Source: Thermococcus sp.
GTDB lineage: Archaea > Methanobacteriota_B > Thermococci > Thermococcales > Thermococcaceae
Length of the DNA stretch: 5,722 bases
Reading direction: 5' to 3'
Assembly (NCBI GenBank): GCA_027062125.1
Contig: JAMOTW010000129.1
Location: forward strand, 1-5,722
Below are positions 1 through 4,811 of the stretch, one piece after another. Positions within the stretch are counted from its first letter, which is position 1. The number at the start of each line of letters is the position of its first letter. A program made the position numbers and the translations under genes. The notes beneath the pieces are model-generated. The model saw only the letters and a program-made list of their open reading frames with translations, searched no databases and was not told where the DNA came from.

Positions 1-200
1 CCATCCTTGTCCACCATGTAGAGCATCCCGTCGGGCGTGTCATCGGGTAGCGCATACACTATGGGGCTGTATGTTGGCGCGTCTTTGCTCTCCCAGGGTA
101 GATAACCTTCGAGGGAATACCCGCTCGTGTAGAGGCCAGCAGTCCAGAAGATGAGGAAGTTCAGGATGAACCATATTGCTATCCACTTCTTCGAGACCAT
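1..200 (-). CDS. Unrecognised membrane-anchored protein, N-terminal 66 residues (3' end outside the window)
   Basis: An open frame runs on the minus strand from an ATG at 198-200 to the window edge. I do not recognise the family. Residues 1-5 (MVSKK) are basic. Residues 6-24 form one strongly hydrophobic, aromatic-rich stretch, which fits a signal anchor or first membrane helix. From residue 25 the chain is polar and rich in Tyr, Pro and Asp, as expected for a part outside the membrane. The start is supported by a GGAGG (complement of 203-207) five bases before the ATG (GC plus spacing), and by the lack of frame continuity into the upstream gene. It lies 29 bases downstream of the aminotransferase stop on the same strand, so the two may be cotranscribed. 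A role cannot be given from this fragment; further helices or an exported domain may lie beyond the edge. Confidence 0.65.
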   Translation of the reverse strand, partial: MVSKKWIAIWFILNFLIFWTAGLYTSGYSLEGYLPWESKDAPTYSPIVYALPDDTPDGMLYMVDKD

Positions 201-229
201 GCCCTCCACTAGAATAAAAAGGAGAGGGC
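201..229 (-). promoter_or_regulatory. Short intergenic hairpin covering a ribosome binding site
   Basis: In the 29-base gap after the aminotransferase stop, GCCCTC (201-206) and GAGGGC (224-229) form a perfect 6-bp inverted repeat around a 17-base loop. On the minus-strand RNA the 3' arm contains most of the GGAGG that serves the downstream membrane-protein gene. The loop contains a run of five T on that strand (complement of 215-219). The hairpin could tune translation of the second gene, or the T-run could be a weak terminator for the first. The stem is seen; either role is inference. Confidence 0.35.
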
Positions 230-1384
230 TCAGCCCTTAAGCTTTTCTATGACCTCGCGGAGGTTGGCGAGCATCTCCTCGATGTCCTCAAAGGTCATGT
301 ACCCCATGTTTCCAATCCTGAAGGTCTTCTCCGCGACGCTTCCGTAGCCCTTGGCCAGCTCGAAGCCGCGCTCGCGCATGGCGTTGTAGACGTCGACTCC
401 CTTCATTCCCTCTGGGACGACAACGGCGGTTATCGTCGGGCTCTCGTAGCCTGGCTCAGCCAGAACGCCGAGGCCCATCTCCTTGACGCCCTCGCGGATG
501 GTCTCGCTCCTCTTCCTGTACATTCCGAGCCAGGCGTCCTTGCCGCCCATCTTCTCAACTATCCTGAGCACGACGTTGAGGCCGAATATCTGCGGGAGCG
601 GTGGAGTTGAGGGGGTTCCCTTCTTCTTGCCGTTGAACTTCCTGTAGAGCGGCAGGTCGAAGTACCAGCCGCGCTCCGGCATCTTCTCGGCTATCTCAAA
701 GACCCTCTCGCTGACGGCCGCCACAGCGAGTCCGGGCGGGACGCCGAAGGCCTTCTGTGAGCTGGCGAATATCATGTCGAGGCCCCATTTGTCAAACTTT
801 ATGTCCGCGCCGCCCATGGCGGAAACGGCGTCGACGAAGAGGAGCTTGTCGTGCTCGTGAACGACCTTCGCCAGCTCGGGGAGCGGGTTCAGCACGCCGG
901 TCGAGGTCTCGTTGTAGGTTATGGTCACCGCAACGACATCGGGGTTCTTTTTGAGGGCTTCGTCAAGCTCCTCCGGCTTGATCGCGTACCCCGGCTCCTT
1001 CCTCAGGATAACCGCTTCCCTGCCGTTGGCGTTGACGACATCGGCGAACCTGTCCCCAAAGGCGCCTATCGTTGTGACCAGTACCTTTCCTCCCCTCGGC
1101 ACGGTGTTTCTAACGGCGGCTTCCATGAAGCCGGTTCCGGAGCTGGGGAACATTATTATCTCGCCTTTCTCGGCTTCGAGAAAAGCCTTGAGTCTGTTGA
1201 GGGTGTCAACGTGAACCTCCTTGGCCTCGGCCGAGCGGTGGCTGAACATCTGAACGCTCATTATCGCGAGAACCTCCGGGAAGCATGCGACTGGACCTGC
1301 GGTAAAGAGCTTATACTTCGGCTTGACAAGCTTGTAAACCTCCCTGTAAGCTTCCTCATACTCCATGTCGAACCTAAGCTCCAT
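230..1384 (-). CDS. Class V PLP-dependent aminotransferase, alanine/serine-glyoxylate (pyruvate) type
   Basis: The predicted 384-residue protein is a cytosolic fold-type I aminotransferase of the AGXT/SPT family, expected to move the amino group of alanine or serine to glyoxylate or pyruvate using pyridoxal phosphate. Visible landmarks are FTAGPV at 27-32 near the N-terminus, the SSGTG phosphate-binding turn at 81-85, D185 in VDAVSAMGG (contact to the pyridine nitrogen), K211 in SSQKAFG as the Schiff-base lysine, TPSTPP at 257-262, and R356 in FRIGNMG as the likely substrate-carboxylate arginine. Length matches the family. The frame is open far upstream (to 1636), but the ATG at 1384 is chosen because GAGGTGAT (complement of 1389-1396) lies four bases before it and a TATA box lies at 1416-1425. 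An ATG at 1390, two codons earlier, is the alternative but sits inside that SD. Exact substrates cannot be told from sequence. Confidence 0.9.
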   Translation of the reverse strand: MELRFDMEYEEAYREVYKLVKPKYKLFTAGPVACFPEVLAIMSVQMFSHRSAEAKEVHVDTLNRLKAFLEAEKGEIIMFPSSGTGFMEAAVRNTVPRGGKVLVTTIGAFGDRFADVVNANGREAVILRKEPGYAIKPEELDEALKKNPDVVAVTITYNETSTGVLNPLPELAKVVHEHDKLLFVDAVSAMGGADIKFDKWGLDMIFASSQKAFGVPPGLAVAAVSERVFEIAEKMPERGWYFDLPLYRKFNGKKKGTPSTPPLPQIFGLNVVLRIVEKMGGKDAWLGMYRKRSETIREGVKEMGLGVLAEPGYESPTITAVVVPEGMKGVDVYNAMRERGFELAKGYGSVAEKTFRIGNMGYMTFEDIEEMLANLREVIEKLKG

Positions 1385-1415
1385 CAGCATCACCTCGGCG
1401 GGAGTTGAGGCGGAA

Positions 1416-1425
1416 TCTATAAAAG
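1416..1425 (-). promoter_or_regulatory. TATA box of the aminotransferase gene
   Basis: On the minus strand the bases read CTTTTATAGA. Its centre is about 26 bases before a predicted transcription start near 1394, which gives a leader of roughly 10 bases to the ATG at 1384. The spacing is that of archaeal TBP/TFB promoters and rules out translation from farther upstream in the same frame. Confidence 0.7.
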
Positions 1426-1447
1426 GGTTCTCTTCAGCCGGAGGGCC

Positions 1448-1464
1448 GCTTTTTGAAGCTTTTT
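1448..1464 (+). repeat. Direct repeat of GCTTTTT with a 10-base period
   Basis: GCTTTTT occurs at 1448-1454 and again at 1458-1464, separated by GAA. The period of about one helical turn, in the middle of a divergent promoter region, would suit two protein contacts on one face of the DNA. It may equally be chance in T-rich DNA. Confidence 0.25.
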
Positions 1465-1484
1465 CCTTCCAGAAGTACAATATC

Positions 1485-1497
1485 TGAAAACTTTTCA
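1485..1497 (+). promoter_or_regulatory. Candidate operator: TGAAAA-C-TTTTCA palindrome
   Basis: A perfect 6-bp inverted repeat around a single C lies 12 bases upstream of the transporter TATA box and about 60 bases from that of the divergent aminotransferase. The position just upstream of TATA/BRE is where archaeal activators often bind. It does not match regulator motifs that I know for Thermococcales. The palindrome is seen; its function is inferred. Confidence 0.35.
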
Positions 1498-1509
1498 ATC
1501 CGGCCAAGA

Positions 1510-1519
1510 CTTTTAAAGC
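1510..1519 (+). promoter_or_regulatory. TATA box of the MFS transporter gene
   Basis: CTTTTAAAGC is centred about 33 bases before the ATG at 1548. With the usual spacing, transcription would begin near 1539-1541, leaving a leader of only 7-9 bases. The SD (AGGTGGT, 1538-1544) may therefore be partly cut off or used only in the longest transcripts. Confidence 0.65.
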
Positions 1520-1547
1520 GTTGGGATAACGCTTAGAAGGTGGTCTG

Positions 1548-2714
1548 ATGGAACGAAGACGCCTCGCTGGAATACTCCTGCTCATACTGTCCGCCTTCAC
1601 CGGGACGATAGCCTTCCGCCTCGCCACTCCAGCCATAGCGTTCTACACCCGTGATACACTCCAAGCCTCGATGCTGTCGGTTTCAATCGTCTCGATGTCG
1701 TTCGTGCTCGCGAGGGCATTTTCCTCCGTCTTTGGAGGGTTGATGCTCGAAAGGGGCAAGAGGCTCGTATATCTCGGCGCGATAGCGATGATGGGAAACG
1801 CCCTGGCGGTTCAGCTCTATCCCCTGACTTCAACTTGGGTTCAGGTTGCGGGAATAAAGCTCCTCAACGGTTTTCTCAACGGTCTGAGCTGGCCGATGGC
1901 ACAGTTCGTCATAGCAGTGGCCACCCCGAAGGAGATAAGGGCGAGGGTTACGGCGATATACTTCTTCTTCGGCAGCATCGCTTCCCTCCTCGGAAACTAC
2001 GTCTACGCCTACACGATAGACCTCGGACTGGGCGGGCAGATGTGGATTTCCTCCGCCTTCTTTGTCCTGACCGGCCTGATAATGGTGGCCAGCTACGTTC
2101 TCCTCTACGAGAGGATAACGCCCAAGAGGAAGAAAACTCCCGACGGTGAAAGGCCGAGCCTCGAACCCAAGAGGGTTCTAATCATCGCCTCGCTGATGGC
2201 GGTGATAGTGGCCTTCACGTCCGGCGAGATAACCTACGTCTACGTCTCCGAGGCCCTGGGGATGGAGAAGGCAACGACCGCAACGCTCATCGGCTGGGCC
2301 GGCTTTCTGGCGGCGATGCTCAGCTATGGCGTCTCCTGGCTCGCCGATGTGAGGAGCGAGAGGCGGATGGTTCTGTTCACGTCCATAATGGCGGCACTTT
2401 CGCCGCTCCTTGCGGCGGTGAAGACCGCCCCGACGGTTTTCCTGGGGATATTCCTTGCCCTCTTCGCCTTTCAGAGCTTCAGACCGATTTCCAGAAAGGT
2501 TCTGGCGAGCTACCACCGCTCCTCCCTGGCCATTGGAGGTGTCAACGGCGTCCAGAACCTCTCCACTTTCCTCGGTGGGATGCTGTTCGGCTTTGCGTAC
2601 TCTCTGGGGGAGCTCCATGGGGTTGTAACACTGAACCTCGCCCTGCTGGCCTTTACACCCGTTTCGATAGCCCTGCTCTGGCAGAGCGTTAAGCTTAAAG
2701 GTCGTGGTGAATAA
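1548..2714 (+). CDS. Major facilitator superfamily (MFS) transporter, substrate unknown
   Basis: The 388-residue protein is an integral membrane carrier expected to exchange or cotransport a small solute. Twelve hydrophobic segments can be placed at about 7-23, 41-63, 73-90, 97-125, 135-156, 166-187, 209-229, 243-265, 274-290, 295-311, 326-350 and 358-378. They form two six-helix halves joined by a charged loop (188-208, with TPKRKK). The loop between helices 2 and 3 has an MFS motif A-like GLMLERGKR (64-72), one residue shorter than usual, and its echo between helices 8 and 9 is WLADVRSERR (264-273). The length is normal for a 12-helix MFS protein. The ATG at 1548 is chosen for the SD AGGTGGT three bases upstream and the TATA box. 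It is transcribed away from the aminotransferase with shared regulatory DNA, which hints at but does not prove a linked role. No drug, sugar or nucleoside signature is clear. Confidence 0.85.
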   Translation: MERRRLAGILLLILSAFTGTIAFRLATPAIAFYTRDTLQASMLSVSIVSMSFVLARAFSSVFGGLMLERGKRLVYLGAIAMMGNALAVQLYPLTSTWVQVAGIKLLNGFLNGLSWPMAQFVIAVATPKEIRARVTAIYFFFGSIASLLGNYVYAYTIDLGLGGQMWISSAFFVLTGLIMVASYVLLYERITPKRKKTPDGERPSLEPKRVLIIASLMAVIVAFTSGEITYVYVSEALGMEKATTATLIGWAGFLAAMLSYGVSWLADVRSERRMVLFTSIMAALSPLLAAVKTAPTVFLGIFLALFAFQSFRPISRKVLASYHRSSLAIGGVNGVQNLSTFLGGMLFGFAYSLGELHGVVTLNLALLAFTPVSIALLWQSVKLKGRGE

Positions 2715-2727
2715 CCTTGATGCAGAC

Positions 2728-2761
2728 GAGCACTCCAAAACTTTTATAAAAGAGAGCACTC
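2728..2761 (+). repeat. 8-base direct repeat flanking the rpl10e TATA box
   Basis: GAGCACTC occurs at 2728-2735 and 2754-2761, one copy on each side of the TATA box, 26 bases apart start to start. Both copies are exact. Such a pair could bind a regulator that blocks or assists TBP/TFB. This is a candidate only. Confidence 0.4.
2735..2750 (+). promoter_or_regulatory. BRE and TATA box of rpl10e
   Basis: CCAAAA (about 2735-2740) directly precedes CTTTTATAAA (2741-2750), a close match to the archaeal BRE/TATA consensus. The expected transcription start is near 2770-2772, giving a leader of about 33 bases with a full SD. The quality of the box fits high expression of a ribosomal protein, and it shows that rpl10e has its own promoter instead of relying on the transporter gene 90 bases upstream. 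Confidence 0.75.
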
Positions 2762-2775
2762 GCCTAAGTTTAGGC
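2762..2775 (+). promoter_or_regulatory. GCCTAA-GT-TTAGGC palindrome at the rpl10e transcription start
   Basis: A perfect 6-bp inverted repeat with a 2-base centre lies 12 bases after the TATA box and covers the predicted transcription start. It abuts the second GAGCACTC copy. As DNA it could be a repressor site; as RNA only its 3' half is expected in the leader. Function is inferred. Confidence 0.4.
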
Positions 2776-2804
2776 TTAGCTTACGCTCATTTGGAGGTGA
2801 GAGT

Positions 2805-3353
2805 ATGGGACTGAGACCAGCCAAGATTGATAGGGACGTTGACAAGCCCGCTTACACGAGGAGGGAATACATACGCGGTGCGCCCGGTCCGAAGATAACG
2901 ATCTTCGACATGGGCAACCTCTCCGCTGAGTTCCAGTACGAGGTGAGCCTTCACGCCGAACAGGCCATGCAGATAAGGCAGAATGCCCTCGAGGCCATCC
3001 GTATTCAGGTGAACAGGTACCTCCAGAAGAACGTCGGCAGGAGCAACTACCACTTCAAGATAAGGGTTTACCCGTTCCAGGTTCTCCGTGAGAACCCGAT
3101 GGCCACCGGAAGGAAGGCAGACCGTTACGGTAACGGTATGAGAAGGCCCTTCGGAAAGCCGATAGGCCTCGCCGCCCGCGTCAAGAAGGACCAGAAGATA
3201 CTCACCGTCTGGGTGAACGAGAACCACCTCAAGTTCGCCCTCGGCGCCATGCACAGGGCCAAGATGAAGCTGCCCTACAGCGCCTACTACAGGATCTACG
3301 ACAAGGAAGGCAACGACATCACCAGCAAGGTTCTCTCGACCATGAAGCGCTGA
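2805..3353 (+). CDS. rpl10e: Large-subunit ribosomal protein L10e (uL16 family)
   Basis: The 182-residue basic protein is the archaeal/eukaryotic-type member of the L16/L10e family. It sits in the 50S subunit near the central protuberance and the tRNA channel between A and P sites. The N-terminal MGLRPAKIDRDVDKPAYTRR is typical of archaeal members. GRSNYHFKIRVYPFQVLREN (about 78-97) belongs to the core fold. The Gly/Arg-rich DRYGNGMRRPFGKPIG segment that follows (roughly 105-120) is the flexible loop reaching toward the peptidyl-transferase centre. WVNENHLKFALGAMHRAKMKLP is the conserved C-terminal core. Length is the family norm. The start is fixed by GGAGGTGA (2793-2800), four bases before the ATG. 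No other ribosomal genes flank it, so it is a single-gene unit bounded by its own promoter and terminator. Confidence 0.97.
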   Translation: MGLRPAKIDRDVDKPAYTRREYIRGAPGPKITIFDMGNLSAEFQYEVSLHAEQAMQIRQNALEAIRIQVNRYLQKNVGRSNYHFKIRVYPFQVLRENPMATGRKADRYGNGMRRPFGKPIGLAARVKKDQKILTVWVNENHLKFALGAMHRAKMKLPYSAYYRIYDKEGNDITSKVLSTMKR

Positions 3354-3358
3354 AGCGC
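3343..3358 (+). repeat. Tandem TGAAGCGC repeat across the rpl10e stop codon
   Basis: TGAAGCGC is repeated head to tail at 3343-3350 and 3351-3358. The stop codon TGA is the first three bases of the second copy. A third, variant copy (TGGAGCGC, 3364-3371) follows after AGCGC. This looks like a small slippage duplication that also built the terminator hairpin. Confidence 0.5.
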
Positions 3359-3409
3359 AGCGCTGGAGCGCGGCGCTTGGGTGCCCTTAAGTGTACTTTT
3401 TGTTCTTTT
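3353..3409 (+). terminator. rpl10e terminator: GC-rich hairpin followed by T-tracts
   Basis: Starting at the last base of the stop codon, AAGCGCAGCGCT (3353-3364) and AGCGCGGCGCTT (3367-3378) pair over 12 positions with one A-G mismatch; the effective loop is TGGA. Seventeen bases later come TTTTT (3397-3401), TT and TTTT (3406-3409). Archaeal termination depends mainly on the T-runs. The hairpin may protect the 3' end of the mRNA. Confidence 0.55.
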
Positions 3410-3451
3410 CTAAAGTGTCTTCCATTTGTGTGCGCTTTATTTAGAAACAAA

Positions 3452-3465
3452 GGATTATAAAATCC
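3452..3465 (+). promoter_or_regulatory. Promoter of tnpB (TATA box within GGATT-ATAA-AATCC)
   Basis: ATTATAAAA (3454-3462) is a good archaeal TATA box. It is also the core of a small inverted repeat, GGATT/AATCC. Transcription should begin near 3484, inside a second perfect inverted repeat TTCCA-GT-TGGAA (3484-3495). From there it is about 19 bases to a GTG at 3503 but about 59 to the GTG that opens the long tnpB frame. Confidence 0.5.
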
Positions 3466-3483
3466 ACAAGGCTTAAGTACTTC

Positions 3484-3495
3484 TTCCAGTTGGAA
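3484..3495 (+). repeat. Small inverted repeat TTCCA-GT-TGGAA in the tnpB leader
   Basis: This is a perfect 5-bp inverted repeat with a 2-base centre at the predicted tnpB transcription start. It could be part of the left-end structure of the IS element, but it is short and lacks a proper loop as RNA. Confidence 0.25.
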
Positions 3496-3532
3496 TATAT
3501 GGGTGATCTTCCACGTATTTCACCCAAAAGAA

Positions 3533-3546
3533 CCACCTCAAGGTGG
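3533..3546 (+). repeat. CCACC-TCAA-GGTGG hairpin over the GTG of tnpB
   Basis: A perfect 5-bp stem with a TCAA loop covers the only candidate start codon (GTG, 3543-3545) of the long tnpB frame and begins four bases after the A-run at 3526-3529. It would hinder, not help, initiation at that GTG. Confidence 0.4.
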
Positions 3547-4811
3547 ACAAGAAAACCTACAAAATCCTCCGAACATTAACCCACCTATCCAAAAGCCTCT
3601 ACAATCTCACCCTTTACACGGTCAAACGAGACTACGAGCTGAACGGCACTTTCCTGCCCTACGCCAAAGCCTACCACCTCTTGAAGAACAGCGTTCCTTA
3701 CCAGCTCCTCCCAAGCCAACCCGCCCAGCAGACAATGAAAATAGTAGAGAGAAACTTCCGCTCCTTCTTCCATGTCCTCAACGAGCGGAAAATGGGGAAC
3801 TACAACCGCCCGGTAAGACCGCCGAGATACCTCCCCAAGGACGGCCACTTCGTCCTCATCTTCCTATACCAATCCTTTAGGGTTAAGGGAGACAAAATAA
3901 TCCTCTCCCTTGGCAGGAACTTCGCCAGAAAATACGGGGTTCAACACCTTGAATTCACCCTCCCAAAGAACGTTAGGGGCCACAGGATAAAGGAAGTCCG
4001 CATCCTGCCGAGATACAACGCCCTCTGGTTCGAAATTGAGTATGTTTACGAGGTCGAGCCCGAGAAGAGGGAGCTGGATTACTCAAAATACCTCGCCATC
4101 GATTTGGGTGTTAACAACTTCGCCACCTGTGTTTCCACCACCGGGACGGCCTTCATCATCGAAGGCCGGGGGTTAAAGAGCTTCAACCGGTGGTGGAACA
4201 GGGAGAAAGCCCGCCTCCAGAGTCAATACGATAAACAGGGCGTTAAATTCGGAAAGAAGATGGCTTGGCTTTTGAGGAAGAGGAGGAACGTTGTGAACGA
4301 CTTTATGAACAAGGCGGTCAGCTACATTGTGAGATACTGTCTTGAGAACGGGATTGGCAACATCGTGATTGGCGAGCTGAGGGGGATAAAGCAGAACGGG
4401 AACCTCGGAAAGAGGAATAACCAGAATTTCCACTACATCCCTTACGGCCTCTTTAAACAAAAACTGAAGGCGAATTGTGAACGTTACGGGATTAACTACA
4501 TTGAAGTTGATGAGGCCTACACGAGTAAGGTCGATGCCCTCGCTCTGGAGCCGATTGGGAGGAGGGAGGAATACCTCGGGAGGCGGGTGAAGAGGGGGCT
4601 GTTCCAGTCCTCGACTGGAGTGTTGGTTAACGCTGACGTGAACGGTGCTCTGAATATTTTGAGGAAGGTAGCCGGCGATTCGCCCGTTCGGGCGATAGCC
4701 GGTAGTGGCCGTGTGAACCGGCCTGTGAGGGTGAGGCTACCTTGGGGTGGTCTCACTCCTCACGAAGCCCCGTCCGTAAGGGCGGGGCAGTTCACTCATA
4801 ATGATTATTAA
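3543..4811 (+). CDS. tnpB: TnpB RNA-guided endonuclease of an IS605-type element, probably frameshifted at its N-terminus
   Basis: The 422-residue frame encodes a TnpB, the RuvC-type nuclease guided by omega-RNA and ancestor of Cas12. The N-terminal helical/wedge part includes THLSKSLYN (13-21) and SQPAQQTMKIVERNFRSFF (58-76). The RuvC residues are D187 (IDLGVNN), E278 (VIGELRG) and D365 (NADVNGALNI), all intact. The stretch between RuvC-II and -III (DEAYTSK...GRRVKRGLFQSS, about 323-357) has no cysteine pairs, so this branch lacks the usual zinc ribbon. The C-terminal tail (about 377-415) overlaps the hairpins of the right end, and the last residues and stop probably come from host DNA. The long frame opens at a GTG with no SD. 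The frame beginning at GTG 3503 encodes a plausible missing N-terminus and joins this one if one A is removed from 3526-3529. The gene is therefore either a slightly shortened TnpB or a recent pseudogene. Confidence 0.85.
   Translation: MDKKTYKILRTLTHLSKSLYNLTLYTVKRDYELNGTFLPYAKAYHLLKNSVPYQLLPSQPAQQTMKIVERNFRSFFHVLNERKMGNYNRPVRPPRYLPKDGHFVLIFLYQSFRVKGDKIILSLGRNFARKYGVQHLEFTLPKNVRGHRIKEVRILPRYNALWFEIEYVYEVEPEKRELDYSKYLAIDLGVNNFATCVSTTGTAFIIEGRGLKSFNRWWNREKARLQSQYDKQGVKFGKKMAWLLRKRRNVVNDFMNKAVSYIVRYCLENGIGNIVIGELRGIKQNGNLGKRNNQNFHYIPYGLFKQKLKANCERYGINYIEVDEAYTSKVDALALEPIGRREEYLGRRVKRGLFQSSTGVLVNADVNGALNILRKVAGDSPVRAIAGSGRVNRPVRVRLPWGGLTPHEAPSVRAGQFTHNDY
4667..4790 (+). ncRNA. Putative omega-RNA (reRNA) scaffold at the 3' end of tnpB
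   Basis: Nested, mutually compatible stems fill the end of tnpB. GGTA/TACC (4667-4670 with 4738-4741; GGTAGCC/GGCTACC if extended) closes a multibranch region. Inside it lies a two-tier hairpin with outer stem 4671-4676/4698-4703 and inner perfect stem TCGCCCG/CGGGCGA (4680-4686/4689-4695). Next to it is GGCCG/CGGCC (4707-4711/4719-4723). GTGAGG (4725-4730 or 4731-4736) can pair with CCTCAC (4758-4763). The terminal stem is 4767-4775/4780-4788 with loop GTAA and one G-T wobble. TnpB elements are known to make an RNA from exactly this place, with the guide taken from the flank past the right end. The 5' end is a guess; it may start farther upstream. Confidence 0.5.
4767..4788 (+). repeat. Right-end stem-loop of the IS element
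   Basis: GCCCCGTCC and GGGCGGGGC pair over nine positions (one G-T wobble) around the loop GTAA. Such a GC-rich stem followed by CAGTTCAC is the common right end of archaeal tnpB elements, and it is the conserved 3' hairpin of omega-RNA. It is translated in frame as part of the TnpB tail (residues about 409-416). Confidence 0.7.
4804..4811 (+). promoter_or_regulatory. Weak TATA-like box for the RNA ligase gene
   Basis: ATTATTAA is the only A/T-rich box at a suitable distance (centre about 35 bases before the ATG at 4842, so transcription from about 4832-4834). It overlaps the tnpB stop codon and lies just beyond the IS right end. If it is the real promoter, the element lies immediately upstream of it, and read-through from tnpB may add to expression. 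Confidence 0.35.

Larger units (their letters stand above)
3440..4796 (+). mobile_element. tnpB-only IS200/IS605-type (IS1341-like) element
   Basis: The element consists of one tnpB gene with its own promoter and a typical right end: a GC-rich stem-loop (4767-4788) followed by CAGTTCAC. No tnpA (Y1 transposase) is present, so movement would need a TnpA acting in trans, or the copy is immobile. This family makes no target duplication and lacks terminal inverted repeats, so the edges cannot be read from one copy. The right edge near 4795 is fairly well placed by the hairpin. The left edge is only bracketed between the rpl10e T-tract (3411) and the tnpB promoter (3452); 3440 is a placeholder. 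It is inserted between rpl10e and the RNA ligase gene without damaging either reading frame. Confidence 0.7.

Noticed and set aside
851..1408. Open frame of 185 codons on the plus strand, antisense to the aminotransferase
   Set aside because: It has no SD or promoter, no recognisable domain, and mirrors a strongly conserved gene in GC-rich DNA.
1385..1636. Possible 84-codon N-terminal extension of the aminotransferase
   Set aside because: The TATA box at 1416-1425 and the SD at 1389-1396 lie inside it, the family length is reached from 1384, and the extension would overlap the divergent transporter promoter and start.
2178..2759. Open frame of 193 codons on the minus strand across the transporter gene
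   Set aside because: Its composition is that of an antisense shadow; there is no promoter or SD and it would run through the rpl10e promoter.
2787..3254. Open frame of 155 codons antisense to rpl10e
   Set aside because: It is a shadow of a highly conserved ribosomal protein gene with no initiation signals.
3386..3482. Similar words CTTAAGTGTACTT (3386-3398) and CTTAAGTACTT (3472-3482) as possible ends of an inserted segment
   Set aside because: They are imperfect and AT-rich, and IS200/IS605-type elements make no target duplications; chance is the simpler reading.
4509..4650. Loss of the TnpB zinc ribbon as a sign of a dead gene
   Set aside because: The replacing sequence is orderly and joins an intact RuvC-III motif, and ribbon-less TnpB proteins with a similar TSK...GRRVKRG segment are known to me from other archaea and bacteria, so it is better seen as a subfamily trait.
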